From Frankiales bacterium (GTDB taxonomy: Bacteria; Actinomycetota; Actinomycetes; Mycobacteriales; SCTD01): 37,665 bases of DNA. Within the stretch, counting starts at the first letter, position 1, and each line of letters begins with the position of its first letter. A model generated the notes under the pieces. It worked only from the letters and a program-made list of their open reading frames with translations, was not told the DNA's origin and did not search any database. The translations under genes were made by a program, and so were the position numbers. Of the stretch, positions 1 to 7,956 are shown piece after piece. The stretch lies in the NCBI GenBank assembly GCA_025465135.1, contig JAODNA010000224.1, forward strand, positions 1 to 37,665, written 5' to 3'.

Positions 1-539
1 GGCCGGCGCGCCGGGGCGCGGGACGCAGCGGCTGCGGCGACGGCCTCCGGCTGCTGCGTCGCGGCGTCGTCGGTGGTCTGGTCGACCGGACCGGCGTCGC
101 CGTCGGTGCCGGCGGCGTCGTCCTCGGCCGGAGCGTCGGTGTTCGCGTCGGTCGGCGCCGGGTCGCCCGCGGCGATCTCCTCGCGCAGCGCGGTGCGGCG
201 CGCCTCGGCGTCCTGCTCGGCGGCGAGGCGGGTCGTGTTCTCGCCGCGGCAGGCACGGATCGCGCCGACCGTCGACTCCTGCGCGGCCACGATGGCGGCG
301 GTCGCGGGCTGCGCGTCGAGGTCGGCGAAGTGCCCCTCGAGCGCCGTCATCAGCTCGGCGAGGTCCTCGCCGGACAGCGACGCGAGGTGCGTCGTGCGGC
401 CCTCCTCGTCGAGCGCGAGGAACGGCGTGACGAGGTCGGTGCCGTCGCCACCACGGACGGGCCAGATCGGGGCGCCGCTGCGGCTGAAGCCGAGGGCGCG
501 GGAGCCGGTGATCGGGTGGACGGGGAGCGTGCGGTCCAT
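1..539 (-). CDS. Major capsid protein, N-terminal part (cut by window edge)
   Basis: An ATG at 539 is preceded by a GGAGA ribosome site, and the frame stays open to base 1 (about 179 residues seen). The visible part is an N-terminal arm (MDRTLPVHPITG), an alpha-helical, Glu/Ala-rich region of about residues 50-120 that resembles the delta/scaffold domain of HK97-fold capsid proteins, and then an Asp/Ala/Pro-rich linker. The HK97 fold itself would lie to the left. It follows the prohead protease in transcription order, the normal place of the capsid gene. The linker carries TQQPEAVAAAA, also found in the portal protein. A separate scaffold protein is the alternative. The assignment is by position and general features, not by a diagnostic motif. 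Confidence 0.6.
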   Translation of the reverse strand, partial: MDRTLPVHPITGSRALGFSRSGAPIWPVRGGDGTDLVTPFLALDEEGRTTHLASLSGEDLAELMTALEGHFADLDAQPATAAIVAAQESTVGAIRACRGENTTRLAAEQDAEARRTALREEIAAGDPAPTDANTDAPAEDDAAGTDGDAGPVDQTTDDAATQQPEAVAAAAASRAPARR

Positions 540-801
540 GAGGGTCTCCTGCAGCGGCGGGGCGGACGGGGGCGCGGGACGCGGGCGAGCGGCTGGGGGG
601 CGGCCTACGGCCTGGCCCCGCGCGGAGTCGGCGCCCGACTACGCCGGGTGACGCCTGCTCGACGGGCGGGAAGGTAGGTCGGTCCGGCACGGCGCTGCTG
701 AGGAGTTGCCGCGATACGCGACAGAGCCGTTCTGTCGGCGGGCGGCCCTACGTTCGCCGAGACGGCCGGGCGCGTCCGGTCGCACAACGAGGGAGCGGCA
801 G
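540..801. other. Divergent intergenic region between capsid gene and a small + strand gene
   Basis: There are 262 bases between the capsid start (- strand) and the small + strand gene at 802. No convincing reading frame is seen on either strand. The two neighbours read away from each other, so promoters for one or both may be here. I cannot identify confident -35/-10 boxes. Confidence 0.4.
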
Positions 802-969
802 ATGGCGACGACGGAAGACGTCGAGAACGCGGTCAACGATGCGGTGGTCGCGCTGGCCGGCCGAGCCAAGAACTCCGCCGGTGGCGAGCTGGCGGCGAAC
901 TACGGCCGAGCGGCCAAGGAGCTGGCCGAGGCCTACGCGTGGCTGGTGTCGCCGACCAACCCGCACTAG
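802..969 (+). CDS. Small conserved-looking phage protein, 55 aa, opposite strand
   Basis: ATG at 802 follows a GAGGGAGCGG ribosome-binding stretch. The product is mildly acidic and helical (MATTEDVENAVNDAVVALAG at the start, AEAYAWLVSPTNPH at the end). The codons are strongly GC-third, and the frame is the only one of the six that gives a balanced protein here. It lies opposite to all surrounding head genes, between the capsid gene and a 59-residue protein gene. Function is unknown. An ORF of this kind on the anti-strand of a late operon could be an independently expressed lysogenic gene, but that is inference. Confidence 0.6.
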   Translation: MATTEDVENAVNDAVVALAGRAKNSAGGELAANYGRAAKELAEAYAWLVSPTNPH

Positions 970-973
970 GCGG

Positions 974-1153
974 TCAGGACAGGCTGATCGGTAGCGCGCC
1001 CTGCCCCCGCGCCCACGTCGGCCACCACGGCACCCACGCCGAGTGAGGCTGCCCGTCCCGCTCCCGCAGCACCGCGCGGACCTCCGCCGTCGCCGGCTGA
1101 CCGTCCCGATCACGGCCGCCGACGACGAGCGTCACCCACTGGTGCCCGAGCAC
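974..1153 (-). CDS. Small hypothetical protein, 59 aa, downstream of protease
   Basis: A GTG at 1153 lies one base after the protease stop, and the upstream GAGGGTCTGAG can serve as ribosome site. The product begins MLGHQWVTLVVGGRDRDGQP and ends WARGQGALPISLS, with a Trp-rich centre (SAWVPWWPTW). The same frame is open further upstream, but that extension is a low-complexity Arg/Ser shadow of the protease gene. I do not recognise a family. Its position between protease and capsid genes suggests a minor head-related role at most. Confidence 0.55.
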   Translation of the reverse strand: MLGHQWVTLVVGGRDRDGQPATAEVRAVLRERDGQPHSAWVPWWPTWARGQGALPISLS

Positions 1154-1154
1154 C

Positions 1155-2432
1155 TCAGACCCTCGTGACCTCAGCGCGCCACTCCGCGCGCCTGCGCTCC
1201 AGGTGCAGGGCGTGCGCCAGCCGCTCGTCGATCGCGCTGGCGATGTCCTGCCGCGTCGCGGTGCGGCCGCGCGCGACGACCTGCTGCGCACCGGCCGCGA
1301 CCAGCGCCACCGGCTCACCCATCGACGCGACCAGCGCCGGCCGGGGGATCGCGAAGCCCGGCACGTTCACCGACAGCGCCGCCATCAGCTCCAGCGGCGA
1401 CCCGGGTGCGAACCGCCGCCAGTCCCCGGACAGCGCCGACCCACGCGCGCGGCGCAGCGTGACCTCGTCGACGTCCGGCCGGACCGACCCGGCCACCCAG
1501 ATGCCGTGCGCGTCCTCCCCGACCCGCACGTCGGCCCAGGCGCTGCCGGTGTTGTCGTAGTGCTCGGCGGCGGCGTGCGCGCTGATCCCGCGCGTCGGCG
1601 CGTGCCCGGTGCCGATCGTCAGCACGCCGGTCGGGACGTCGGTGCCGTCGTCGCAGCGGGTCGCACCGAGGTGGAAGTGCGCGTACCCGGACGGGGAGCG
1701 CGGCGCGTCCGCACCCGGCAGGCCGCGATGCTCCTGCCCCCAGGCGGCCATGTGCCCGAACACCCGGCCGTCGTCGGTGATCGTCAGCGGCGTCAGCTCA
1801 GGCAGCTGCGGGTCGTCGTACCAGGACCGCGGCGGCGTCACCGGCGCGGCCGCGGCGGTCAGCGCCACCAGCCGCCACGACGAGCCCTGCTGCTGCGGGA
1901 TCGTCACGGCGCTGCCGTCCTGCGGCGCACCGACCGAAGCGGCGAGCGCCTCGGTGTCGACGACCTCGATGAAGCAGTTCGCGAACGCCGGGAAGCCGCA
2001 CACCGTCGCCATCCCGATCGTGCCGGCGGTCAGCCGCTCCAGCCAGTCGGTCGGCCAGCCGTCCTCGTCCTCCTCGATCACCTCGAGCTCGGACTCCACG
2101 TCGCCGACGTCGATGCTGACGCCGCGCAGGAACTTCTTGCTGACCTTGCGGGCGACCTCCGCCCCGACGGGGTCGTCGCCGTCGAACACGCCGGTGAACG
2201 CGATCGACTTCGCGCCCTTCGCGAGGTCGGTGGCGTCCTGCCGGGTGAACGTCTCGATGCGCCCGACGTTGACCGACACGGTGGTCGGCATCCCGCCGTG
2301 CGAGTCCTCGATGATCGCCATCAGGGACAGCGGTAGGTCGCGCCAGGTCAGCGCGCCGGGGTCGATGATCCGGCGGTCGGACGTCTCGACGCCCTCGATG
2401 GCCGCCACGCCGGTGAACGGGATCTCGGGCAC
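1155..2432 (-). CDS. Capsid maturation (prohead) protease, 425 aa
   Basis: It likely cleaves the capsid/scaffold during head maturation. GTG at 2432 follows a GAGGAG ribosome site. The N-terminal half carries a prohead-protease-like core: SIAFTGVFDGDDPVG (about 76-90), FLRGVSIDVGDVE with candidate nucleophile Ser106, and GMATVCGFPAFANCFIEV (about 139-156). The C-terminal half (about residues 210-370) has a second block, FGHMAAWG, then HFHLGATRCDD, GEDAHGIWVAGSVRPDV, ALSGDWRRF and LMAALSVNVPGFAIPRP, a pattern I associate with actinobacteriophage head proteases. It lies between connector-type genes and the capsid gene, as expected. It is longer than the simple HK97 protease (about 225 aa). The family call is good; which Ser/His residues are catalytic is inference. 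Confidence 0.8.
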   Translation of the reverse strand: MPEIPFTGVAAIEGVETSDRRIIDPGALTWRDLPLSLMAIIEDSHGGMPTTVSVNVGRIETFTRQDATDLAKGAKSIAFTGVFDGDDPVGAEVARKVSKKFLRGVSIDVGDVESELEVIEEDEDGWPTDWLERLTAGTIGMATVCGFPAFANCFIEVVDTEALAASVGAPQDGSAVTIPQQQGSSWRLVALTAAAAPVTPPRSWYDDPQLPELTPLTITDDGRVFGHMAAWGQEHRGLPGADAPRSPSGYAHFHLGATRCDDGTDVPTGVLTIGTGHAPTRGISAHAAAEHYDNTGSAWADVRVGEDAHGIWVAGSVRPDVDEVTLRRARGSALSGDWRRFAPGSPLELMAALSVNVPGFAIPRPALVASMGEPVALVAAGAQQVVARGRTATRQDIASAIDERLAHALHLERRRAEWRAEVTRV

Positions 2433-2507
2433 TGCGGGCTCCTCGGGTGGTGCGGTCGGGGTCGGCGGGAACGGTAGGCAGATCGCGACGAGTCGGCCGG
2501 TGAGTCG

Positions 2508-3071
2508 CTAGCGGGCAGGGACCAGCGCGCGGCATGCTGCCCACTGCTCCGGGGCCAGCGGACTGATGTAGCGGCCGGTGAGAGTGTCGTAGCGGTCGCA
2601 GGTCTGCTCGAGCAGCCGCCGGCGGTCGTCGTCGCGGGTGCTGCGGGCGTGCAGCCACGGCACGTGCAGGTCGACGGCCTCCACGGCGAAGCTCAGCCCG
2701 GCCCCGGACGGCGCTTCGTGGCCGGTCAGCCGCCGCGCCCAGCGGGTGCTCTCCCGCAGCAGCCGGCGGCGCGCGCGGCTGGCTGGGGCCTGCATCGCGA
2801 GCCACCCGCCGAGCAGCACATCGACGCGTTCGCCGGTGCTGGCCGTGTCGAGCAGCCGCGGGATGCACAGCGCCAGGTGGTGGCGTCGGGCGTCGCTGGT
2901 GGTGTCGTTGACGTGCGCGGCGAGGCGGCGCAGCGCGGCGTGCACGGTGCGCGGGTTGTCGGTCCACGGCTCACCCGCCAGGTAGGCCAGGTACTCGTTC
3001 AGGCAGGCGCCGTGCTCGGGCCCGGGATGCGGGCCGGCGGACAGCAGCGGCAGCAGCTCGGGTGCGGTCAT
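2508..3071 (-). CDS. Hypothetical head-module protein, 187 aa
   Basis: ATG at 3071 overlaps the stop of nothing upstream but shares four bases with the end of the gp10-like gene (3068-3071), so the two are translationally coupled. Features: a CLNEYLAYLAGEPWTD motif near residue 23, which resembles a motif common in actinobacterial proteins of unknown function (C-M/N-EY..LAGEPF.D.P); an RRLAAHVND helix; an Arg-rich C-terminal half ending in QWAACRALVPAR. No signal peptide or membrane segment. Function is not known; its place between connector and protease genes is compatible with a head accessory or regulatory protein carried by the phage. Confidence 0.65.
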   Translation of the reverse strand: MTAPELLPLLSAGPHPGPEHGACLNEYLAYLAGEPWTDNPRTVHAALRRLAAHVNDTTSDARRHHLALCIPRLLDTASTGERVDVLLGGWLAMQAPASRARRRLLRESTRWARRLTGHEAPSGAGLSFAVEAVDLHVPWLHARSTRDDDRRRLLEQTCDRYDTLTGRYISPLAPEQWAACRALVPAR

Positions 3072-3538
3072 CGCCCTCCTCGGGCCAGCGCGGTGCGGAC
3101 TCCGATCCGCAACGCGTCCTGCATGATTCGGTACGGCCTGGTTCCGGGATGCTGCACCTGCCGGGCGAACACCCGCTCCCCGATGCTGTTGGAGAACACC
3201 AGCATCCCGCCGGGCTTGCGCGGCCGGATGACGTGCGGCGGGGTGCCGCGCTCGAGGAACGTCGCGTAGTCGGCGTCGTTGGTGATCCGTGTCCGGAGCC
3301 CGGCGACGGTGCGGCCGGTGCTGGTCCGGAACCGGTCGCGGTAGCGGCCGCTGCGGGTGCCGTCGCGGAACTGGGCGGTCGCGGTGCTGTTCAGCCGCTG
3401 GTCGGCGAGGGTCTTCGCGGTGCGGGTGGTGGTGCTGCCGATCGCGGTCATGGTGCGGTGCACGGGCCCGCCGCGGGCGTGGAGCAGCCGGTCGACTGCC
3501 CGGTCGTCGAGCTGGACCGAGCGGAAGCCGGCGGCCAT
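3068..3538 (-). CDS. HK97 gp10-like head-tail connector/minor capsid protein, 156 aa
   Basis: The ATG start is at 3538, one base after the portal stop. It has the general look of the gp10-like/neck family: basic, about 150 aa, with N-terminal helices, then TRITNDADYATFLERGTPPH (about 94-113) followed by RPYRIMQDAL near the C-terminus. The 'DA.YA.FLE.GTPPHVI.P' pattern is the classical signature of this family. It would form part of the connector that closes the head and receives the tail. Gene order portal, then gp10-like, then protease supports this. Confidence 0.7.
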   Translation of the reverse strand: MAAGFRSVQLDDRAVDRLLHARGGPVHRTMTAIGSTTTRTAKTLADQRLNSTATAQFRDGTRSGRYRDRFRTSTGRTVAGLRTRITNDADYATFLERGTPPHVIRPRKPGGMLVFSNSIGERVFARQVQHPGTRPYRIMQDALRIGVRTALARGGR

Positions 3539-3539
3539 C

Positions 3540-6215
3540 TCAGGCGGCGGTGACGTCGACGAACCGGCCGTGCACGTCGCGGGTCTGCTGCCGCGCGCGC
3601 ACCGACTGGGCCTGGCTCGGGGTCATCCCGGCGAACGGGTCCTCGACCAGCCGGGCGTACTGGCAACCGCATCCACGGTGATCGCCAGGCGCATACGTCG
3701 TCGCGGTCAGCCAGGCGCTGTGCTCGGGTGCGACGGCGAGGGCCGTGTCCTGCTGGTCGGCGAACACCAGCCCGGCGAGGGCCTTGTGCGGCGGGAACGG
3801 GCGGGGGCTGTTGCCGTACTCCCAGCGCAGCGCGTACATGGGCACGCCGGCGGCGGCGAGCGCCTCGGTCAGCGTCCGGCCGGTCGCGAGCAGCCCCGGG
3901 TCGCCGTCGTCGGGGTTGACGGCCTGCCCGAGCGGGCTGATCCCGCCGTGCGTGGGGGAGGAGTCAGCGCCGCCGGCGCGCGCGACCGCCCTGCGGATGC
4001 TGCTGCGGTCCACGGTCAGGTTTGGGTCGTACTCGCCCTGGCCGGGGATCGTCGGCGGGTCGAACAGCCGCCCGCGGGCGGTGTCGGTGAGGTCGGCGAC
4101 CAGACCGTCGGCGGCGGCCGCGACGTCGGTGGCGAAGCGGTTGCGGGCGGCGACCTGGTCGATCCCGCCGAGGTCGGAGAAGGCGATGTCGGTGGTGCCG
4201 CGCGGGTCGGCGGCGGCGGCGAGCGCTTCCTCGCTGCCGGGCGGGTAGTAGGGCACGCCGAGCAGGTCGCAGGACGCTTCGAGAGCCTGCTCGAACGTCG
4301 CTGTCGCCCAGGTCGTGAACGTCGAGGCGAGGTCGCTGAACGCGCCGCTGAGCAGCTGGTCGGGGTCCACACCGAGCGCGCGGACCCGGTCGGCGCCGAG
4401 CGTCGCGGTGACCTGCCCGCTGGGGACACCGGCGACGAGCGCCCGGAAGTCGTGGCCGTTGCTGATCCGGCTGACGACCCGCGCCCCGGCCCGCTCGAGC
4501 GCGCGGCGCATCGCGGCGTCGCACGCCGCCTCCAGCCGAGCGCGCAGGTCGAGGTCGAGCTGCAGCGTCGTCTCGCTCCACCGGGCCGTGACCCGCCCGG
4601 CCGGGGTCGCCGCCGCGGCGACCGCCTCCGGTTGCTGCGTCTCCCCGGACGGCAGCGCCGCCGGCCCGTCCTCGGCGGTGCCGCCGTCGACGGTCGTCCC
4701 GCCGGATCCGTGGCTGTCGGCCGGGACGGGCAGGACCAGGTCGCTGTCGGCGGTCAGCAGCCGAAGCAGCGCGTACGTGAGTGCCGAATCGACCTGCCCG
4801 CGCAGTCCGGTGCGTCGCAGCAGCTCCTCGTCCGACGGTGCGAAGTCGTCGCTGACGCCGGCGGCCTCGCGCAGGTAGGCGTCGCTGACGGCCTGCCGCT
4901 CGTGCAGCTGCATCGCGTCCGGGAGCCGGTTCGGGTTGCTGACGACAGCCGACGGCTCGTACCAGATCACCAGCCGGCGGACCAGCTCAGTGTCGTGGCC
5001 GAGCGACTCGAGCCGCGGCCACAGGTAGGCGATCGTCAGGCCGTCGACGTCGCGCTGCGCCCCGGGCTCGACGTGGTAGCGGAAGCCGGTCGAGTCGATC
5101 GCGACGGCGTTCGCGAACTTCACGTCCCCGAGGCCTTCGATGACCTCCGGGGGCACGTCCAGGCCGCGGACGATGCGGCCGAGGTAGCGGGCGGCCTTGT
5201 CGGCTTCGCGCTGCTCGTCGTCCTTGTCGATCACGTCGACGTGCTGCATCGCCGTGCCGTCCTTGATCCGGTCGGCGGCGACCCGCACGACCGTCGGGAC
5301 CAGGCTGCTGGCCGAGCTCTCGTCGGCGACCGCCGAGACCATCGCGGCCTGCAGGTTGCTCTGGAAGTCCGTCGGACGGCCCTTGGCGTCGGTGAACTCG
5401 ATCTCGTTCGCGACCAGCAGCACCCCTCGCGACAGGCGCGCGCGGTCCCGCACGCGGCTGCGGCGCTCGGCGAGCAGCAGCCCTTCGCAGCTGCCGAGGA
5501 TCCCGCGCATCGGGCTGTCGGGCAGGCTGCGCCAGCGCGGGTGCGGGTTCCACATCCGCGCGACGTAGCTGTTCTCGGGCAGCTCGGTGCCGCCGCTGAC
5601 CATGCTGCTGCCGTTGCCAGGGGCGTCGCGCAGCCACCAGGTGCCGTCGGAGCGGCGCTCGACCTCGTCCATGGACCGGATCTGCCACTCCTCGAGCAGC
5701 GTCTCCGGGTCCTGCGTCCCGACGAGGTAGCACTCGCCGGCGACGTTCATGTTGATCGTCAGCGGCTTGAGCAGGTGGCCGTGGCCAACAGCGCCACCGC
5801 CACCACCGAGAGCGAGCAGCGCCTCGGCGGCGTCGCGGAGCAGCTCCGGGGGCAGGTCGGTGACGGCGGCCGGCTCCCCGGTCGGCTGGCCGCTGCTGTC
5901 GACCGGAGGGGTCGTCGCCTCGACCGCGCCGACGGGTTCCTCGTCGGGGCTGAGAACGACGCCGATGAACAGCCGCAGTCGGCTCTTGATGTCTCCGAGC
6001 CAGTCGAGGCCGAACCGGACCTCCCCGATCGCGTCGCGGTACACCCACGCGTCGGCCTGCCAGGCCTGCCGGGGCGCGAGGCGGGCGCCTTCGGACCGGT
6101 CGGTGATGTCGATGCGGGCGGCGGCGGCGGTCATCGCGCGCGGTCCGTGGGCGGGAAGGTCGACGCCTTCGATCGGCTGCGCCTTCGGCGTGCGAAGCCG
6201 GTCGAACAGGCCCAC
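3540..6215 (-). CDS. Portal protein with C-terminal MuF-like domain, 891 aa
   Basis: GTG at 6215 follows an AGAAGGA ribosome site. The first roughly 500 residues match phage portal proteins in layout: MGLFDRLRTPK start, YRDAIGEVRFGLDWLG near 60, AERRSRVRDRARLSRGVLL, DVIDKDDEQREADKAARYLG, then GLDVPPEVIEGLGDVKFANA. The portal forms the ring at the packaging vertex. After an Asp/Gly/Pro-rich linker (about 495-535, containing TQQPEAVAAAA) comes a long region ending in HRGCGCQY (846-853) and RDVHGRFVD, the C-terminal signature of MuF-type minor capsid proteins. Portals are usually about 450-550 aa, so this is a portal-MuF fusion. Located directly after TerL-associated genes and before the connector gene. 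Confidence 0.82.
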   Translation of the reverse strand: MGLFDRLRTPKAQPIEGVDLPAHGPRAMTAAAARIDITDRSEGARLAPRQAWQADAWVYRDAIGEVRFGLDWLGDIKSRLRLFIGVVLSPDEEPVGAVEATTPPVDSSGQPTGEPAAVTDLPPELLRDAAEALLALGGGGGAVGHGHLLKPLTINMNVAGECYLVGTQDPETLLEEWQIRSMDEVERRSDGTWWLRDAPGNGSSMVSGGTELPENSYVARMWNPHPRWRSLPDSPMRGILGSCEGLLLAERRSRVRDRARLSRGVLLVANEIEFTDAKGRPTDFQSNLQAAMVSAVADESSASSLVPTVVRVAADRIKDGTAMQHVDVIDKDDEQREADKAARYLGRIVRGLDVPPEVIEGLGDVKFANAVAIDSTGFRYHVEPGAQRDVDGLTIAYLWPRLESLGHDTELVRRLVIWYEPSAVVSNPNRLPDAMQLHERQAVSDAYLREAAGVSDDFAPSDEELLRRTGLRGQVDSALTYALLRLLTADSDLVLPVPADSHGSGGTTVDGGTAEDGPAALPSGETQQPEAVAAAATPAGRVTARWSETTLQLDLDLRARLEAACDAAMRRALERAGARVVSRISNGHDFRALVAGVPSGQVTATLGADRVRALGVDPDQLLSGAFSDLASTFTTWATATFEQALEASCDLLGVPYYPPGSEEALAAAADPRGTTDIAFSDLGGIDQVAARNRFATDVAAAADGLVADLTDTARGRLFDPPTIPGQGEYDPNLTVDRSSIRRAVARAGGADSSPTHGGISPLGQAVNPDDGDPGLLATGRTLTEALAAAGVPMYALRWEYGNSPRPFPPHKALAGLVFADQQDTALAVAPEHSAWLTATTYAPGDHRGCGCQYARLVEDPFAGMTPSQAQSVRARQQTRDVHGRFVDVTAA

Positions 6216-6234
6216 GGTCAGTCCTTCTGCTCGG

Positions 6235-6573
6235 CTACTCCCGCTCGGACAGCCAGCCGACGACGGCGGATGTCGCGAGCGCCTCGGCCAACGCGCGCCA
6301 AGGTAGCCATGGGACGCGACGGGCGAGAGCGACTCCCGCAGCGACCCAGATGCTGGCGCACCACGGGCAGTGCGCCAGGTAGGGCAGTGGCCCGCCGGTC
6401 TGGGCGATGTCGGGTCCCCAGCGGTGCTCGTGGCCGCCGCGTGCGAGGCCTCGTTCGACGAGCTGTGCGCGCCACTGCTCGGTCAGCGCGTCCCGGGTGA
6501 GAAACCGAGTGAGGCGGTACGCAGCACCGACGTCGATCGCGAGGTCGGCGAGACGGACGGTCGGAGCGGTCAC
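6235..6573 (-). CDS. DUF1360-like membrane protein, 112 aa
   Basis: GTG at 6573 overlaps the preceding stop by four bases (GTGA). Typical DUF1360 features: an N-terminal YRLTRFLTRDALTEQWR segment, a CPWCASIWVA Cys pair (about residue 72) and a hydrophobic C-terminal helix (LAEALATSAVVGWLSERE). Function of the family is unknown; it is found in phages and bacilli as a small membrane-associated protein. The longer upstream in-frame extension is a shadow. Confidence 0.62.
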   Translation of the reverse strand: MTAPTVRLADLAIDVGAAYRLTRFLTRDALTEQWRAQLVERGLARGGHEHRWGPDIAQTGGPLPYLAHCPWCASIWVAAGVALARRVPWLPWRALAEALATSAVVGWLSERE

Positions 6574-6800
6574 GGCGCCACGCGGTCTCGGCGCCACGCG
6601 CGCAGGTTCCGGGCGTAGACCGTGCCGTACATGAGGCAGGTCAGGAGTAGCCCGTAGCCGTGGGTCAGAACGGCGAAGACCGCCCAGACCGGCTGCACTG
6701 CAAGGCCGATGGCCCAGCCCTGCCAGTGGCCGCGGCCCGCGAGAAGCAGCCCGGCGCAGCCGGCCGCGGCCATGACGAGGCTGAGCAGCAGGACGATCAC
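6570..6800 (-). CDS. Small phage membrane protein, 76 aa
   Basis: GTG at 6800 sits in a four-base overlap with the preceding gene. Three hydrophobic stretches are visible: VIVLLLSLVMAAAGCAGLLL, WAIGLAVQPVWAVFAVLT and YGLLLTCLMYGTVYA, followed by a basic tail NLRAWRRDRVAP (positive-inside). I would not call it a holin: it is embedded between portal and terminase genes and no endolysin is near. Similar small two- to three-helix proteins are common in actinobacteriophage head modules; role unknown. Confidence 0.62.
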   Translation of the reverse strand: MIVLLLSLVMAAAGCAGLLLAGRGHWQGWAIGLAVQPVWAVFAVLTHGYGLLLTCLMYGTVYARNLRAWRRDRVAP

Positions 6801-7060
6801 GCGCGCGGCGGCCAGGACCAGCGGCCCGGCGTGGGGGTCTCGGCGTACGGCACGTCTCGGTTGAAGAACATGCCCTCCGGGTTGAGGACGCACAGGCTGA
6901 CGAACGGGTGTCCGTCGCCGGCGTCCGCGAGATACGCCGCGCTCGCCGCGACTTCGGTGACGACGGCGGCGCGGGGCTTGCTGCGGTGCTCGCCGTTCGG
7001 GGTGCCGTACGACTGGTAGTGCACAATCCGGCCGACGGTCGGTGCGGGAGTGGGGGCCAC
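6797..7060 (-). CDS. Small conserved-looking phage protein, 87 aa
   Basis: GTG at 7060. The product has the motifs GRIVHYQSYGTPNGEHRS, RAAVVTEV and VSLCVLNPEGMFFNRDVPY. This pattern looks like a small actinobacteriophage head-module protein family of unknown function (a compact beta domain of about 60 residues). Four-base overlap with the downstream membrane-protein gene. No membrane segment. Confidence 0.62.
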   Translation of the reverse strand: MAPTPAPTVGRIVHYQSYGTPNGEHRSKPRAAVVTEVAASAAYLADAGDGHPFVSLCVLNPEGMFFNRDVPYAETPTPGRWSWPPRA

Positions 7061-7069
7061 GGGGTCTCC

Positions 7070-7420
7070 TCAGCGGGTGGGACCGAGCAGGCGCGCGCGG
7101 TCCGGGAACGGGCGGAAGTGCTTGAGTGCCTGGGCGTGGCAGCCGCAGCCGGGCAGGCGGTGCACCAGCAGCTCGCCGGCGGGGGTGGCGAAGCGGTAGG
7201 CGTCGGTGCGGGGGGCGTACGGCGGGGGGAGCGTCGCGTCGCTGTAGGTCTGCTCGAGCACGGCGTGGATGTCGCCGGTCCGGCCGGCGAACAGGTACAC
7301 CCGTTCGGCGGTGACGACGAGCTTGACGAGCGGCACGGCGGTGCCGTCGGGCAGCGTCGCCTTGGCCGGGTACAGCTCGCGGCGGATGACCGGCTGCTGC
7401 TCCGGCGCCAGGGCGGTCAT
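7070..7420 (-). CDS. Hypothetical phage protein, 116 aa
   Basis: ATG at 7420 overlaps the upstream stop (ATGA). The product contains a beta-rich half (AVPLVKLVVTAERVYLFAGR) and a Cys/His cluster GCGCHAQALKHFRPFPDRARL close to the C-terminus that could bind metal. I recognise no named family. It is in the small-gene string between terminase and portal. Confidence 0.58.
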   Translation of the reverse strand: MTALAPEQQPVIRRELYPAKATLPDGTAVPLVKLVVTAERVYLFAGRTGDIHAVLEQTYSDATLPPPYAPRTDAYRFATPAGELLVHRLPGCGCHAQALKHFRPFPDRARLLGPTR

Positions 7421-7593
7421 CGCTTGCTCTCGAACGGCCAGGCGGCGGCGCGTTCCCGCACCGTCGAGGGCCGCCGGTCGGTCGGGCGGTCGAGCGGGTC
7501 GGGGGCGCCGCGCCGGACGTCCCGGACGGTGAACAGCGCGGCAAGCGCGACGAGGACCGCCAGCGCCGACAGGACCAGCGCCGCCTCAGCCAC
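7417..7593 (-). CDS. Small single-pass membrane protein, 58 aa
   Basis: GTG at 7593 (GTGGCTGA overlap with the preceding stop at 7586-7588). One N-terminal transmembrane helix (EAALVLSALAVLVALAALF, residues 3-21) is followed by a basic, proline-rich soluble tail ending WPFESKR. Too short to appear in a usual ORF list, but the start/stop overlaps on both sides fit the operon exactly. Function unknown. Confidence 0.55.
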   Translation of the reverse strand: MAEAALVLSALAVLVALAALFTVRDVRRGAPDPLDRPTDRRPSTVRERAAAWPFESKR

Positions 7594-7798
7594 GAGCGGG
7601 CCCCGGGCTGGCGTCGGCAGCGATGTAGCCGCGCATCCGTCCGACGATGCGCGGACCCCAGCAGATGCCGAACCCGTGCGCGTTGTAGACGCTCCCGCCG
7701 CAGCACTCGGTGACGCCAGGGTTCGGGCGGGTGGGCCGCGCGGGCAGACGAGCGGGCGTCTGGTCCCGCTTCGCCACCGACCGGGAACGCCCCGACAT
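7586..7798 (-). CDS. Small hypothetical protein with Cys pair, 70 aa
   Basis: The chosen ATG is at 7798; an in-frame GTG at 7810 (GTGGCTGA overlap with the upstream stop) would add four residues and is equally possible. The C-terminal half, ECCGGSVYNAHGFGICWGPR, is Gly/Cys-rich and looks structured; the N-terminus is basic. No family recognised. Confidence 0.48.
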   Translation of the reverse strand: MSGRSRSVAKRDQTPARLPARPTRPNPGVTECCGGSVYNAHGFGICWGPRIVGRMRGYIAADASPGPARG

Positions 7799-7802
7799 GC
7801 CC

Positions 7803-7955
7803 TCAGCCACGGAAGGTCTGCCGGCGGGCGGCGCGGGCGGCCTTCGCCGCCGCGACCTGCTCGGCCCGGCGCATCCGCCGCGGCGGCAGGCTCGGGTCCG
7901 GCCGGCTGACCGCGCGGCGCAGCTGCTTCGCGACCTGGTCGATGACGCCGCCCAC
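7803..7955 (-). CDS. Small basic protein, 50 aa
   Basis: GTG at 7955 is two bases after the preceding stop (7957). The product is strongly basic and helical (VAKQLRRAVSRPDPSLPPRR, then EQVAAAKAARAARRQTFRG). It could bind nucleic acid, but composition alone does not prove it. Kept because it fills the gap between two better-supported genes with tight spacing. Confidence 0.45.
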   Translation of the reverse strand: MGGVIDQVAKQLRRAVSRPDPSLPPRRMRRAEQVAAAKAARAARRQTFRG

Positions 7956-7956
7956 G

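Noticed and set aside
3357-6500. Very long open frame on the + strand (over 1000 codons) opposite the portal gene
   Set aside because: It is the high-GC mirror of the portal-MuF frame; Arg/Gly/Val-rich with no domain, no ribosome site, and the - strand frame is clearly the portal.
6570-6800. Holin
   Set aside because: Membrane helices are present, but the gene lies between terminase and portal genes with no endolysin in the window; small membrane proteins are common there.
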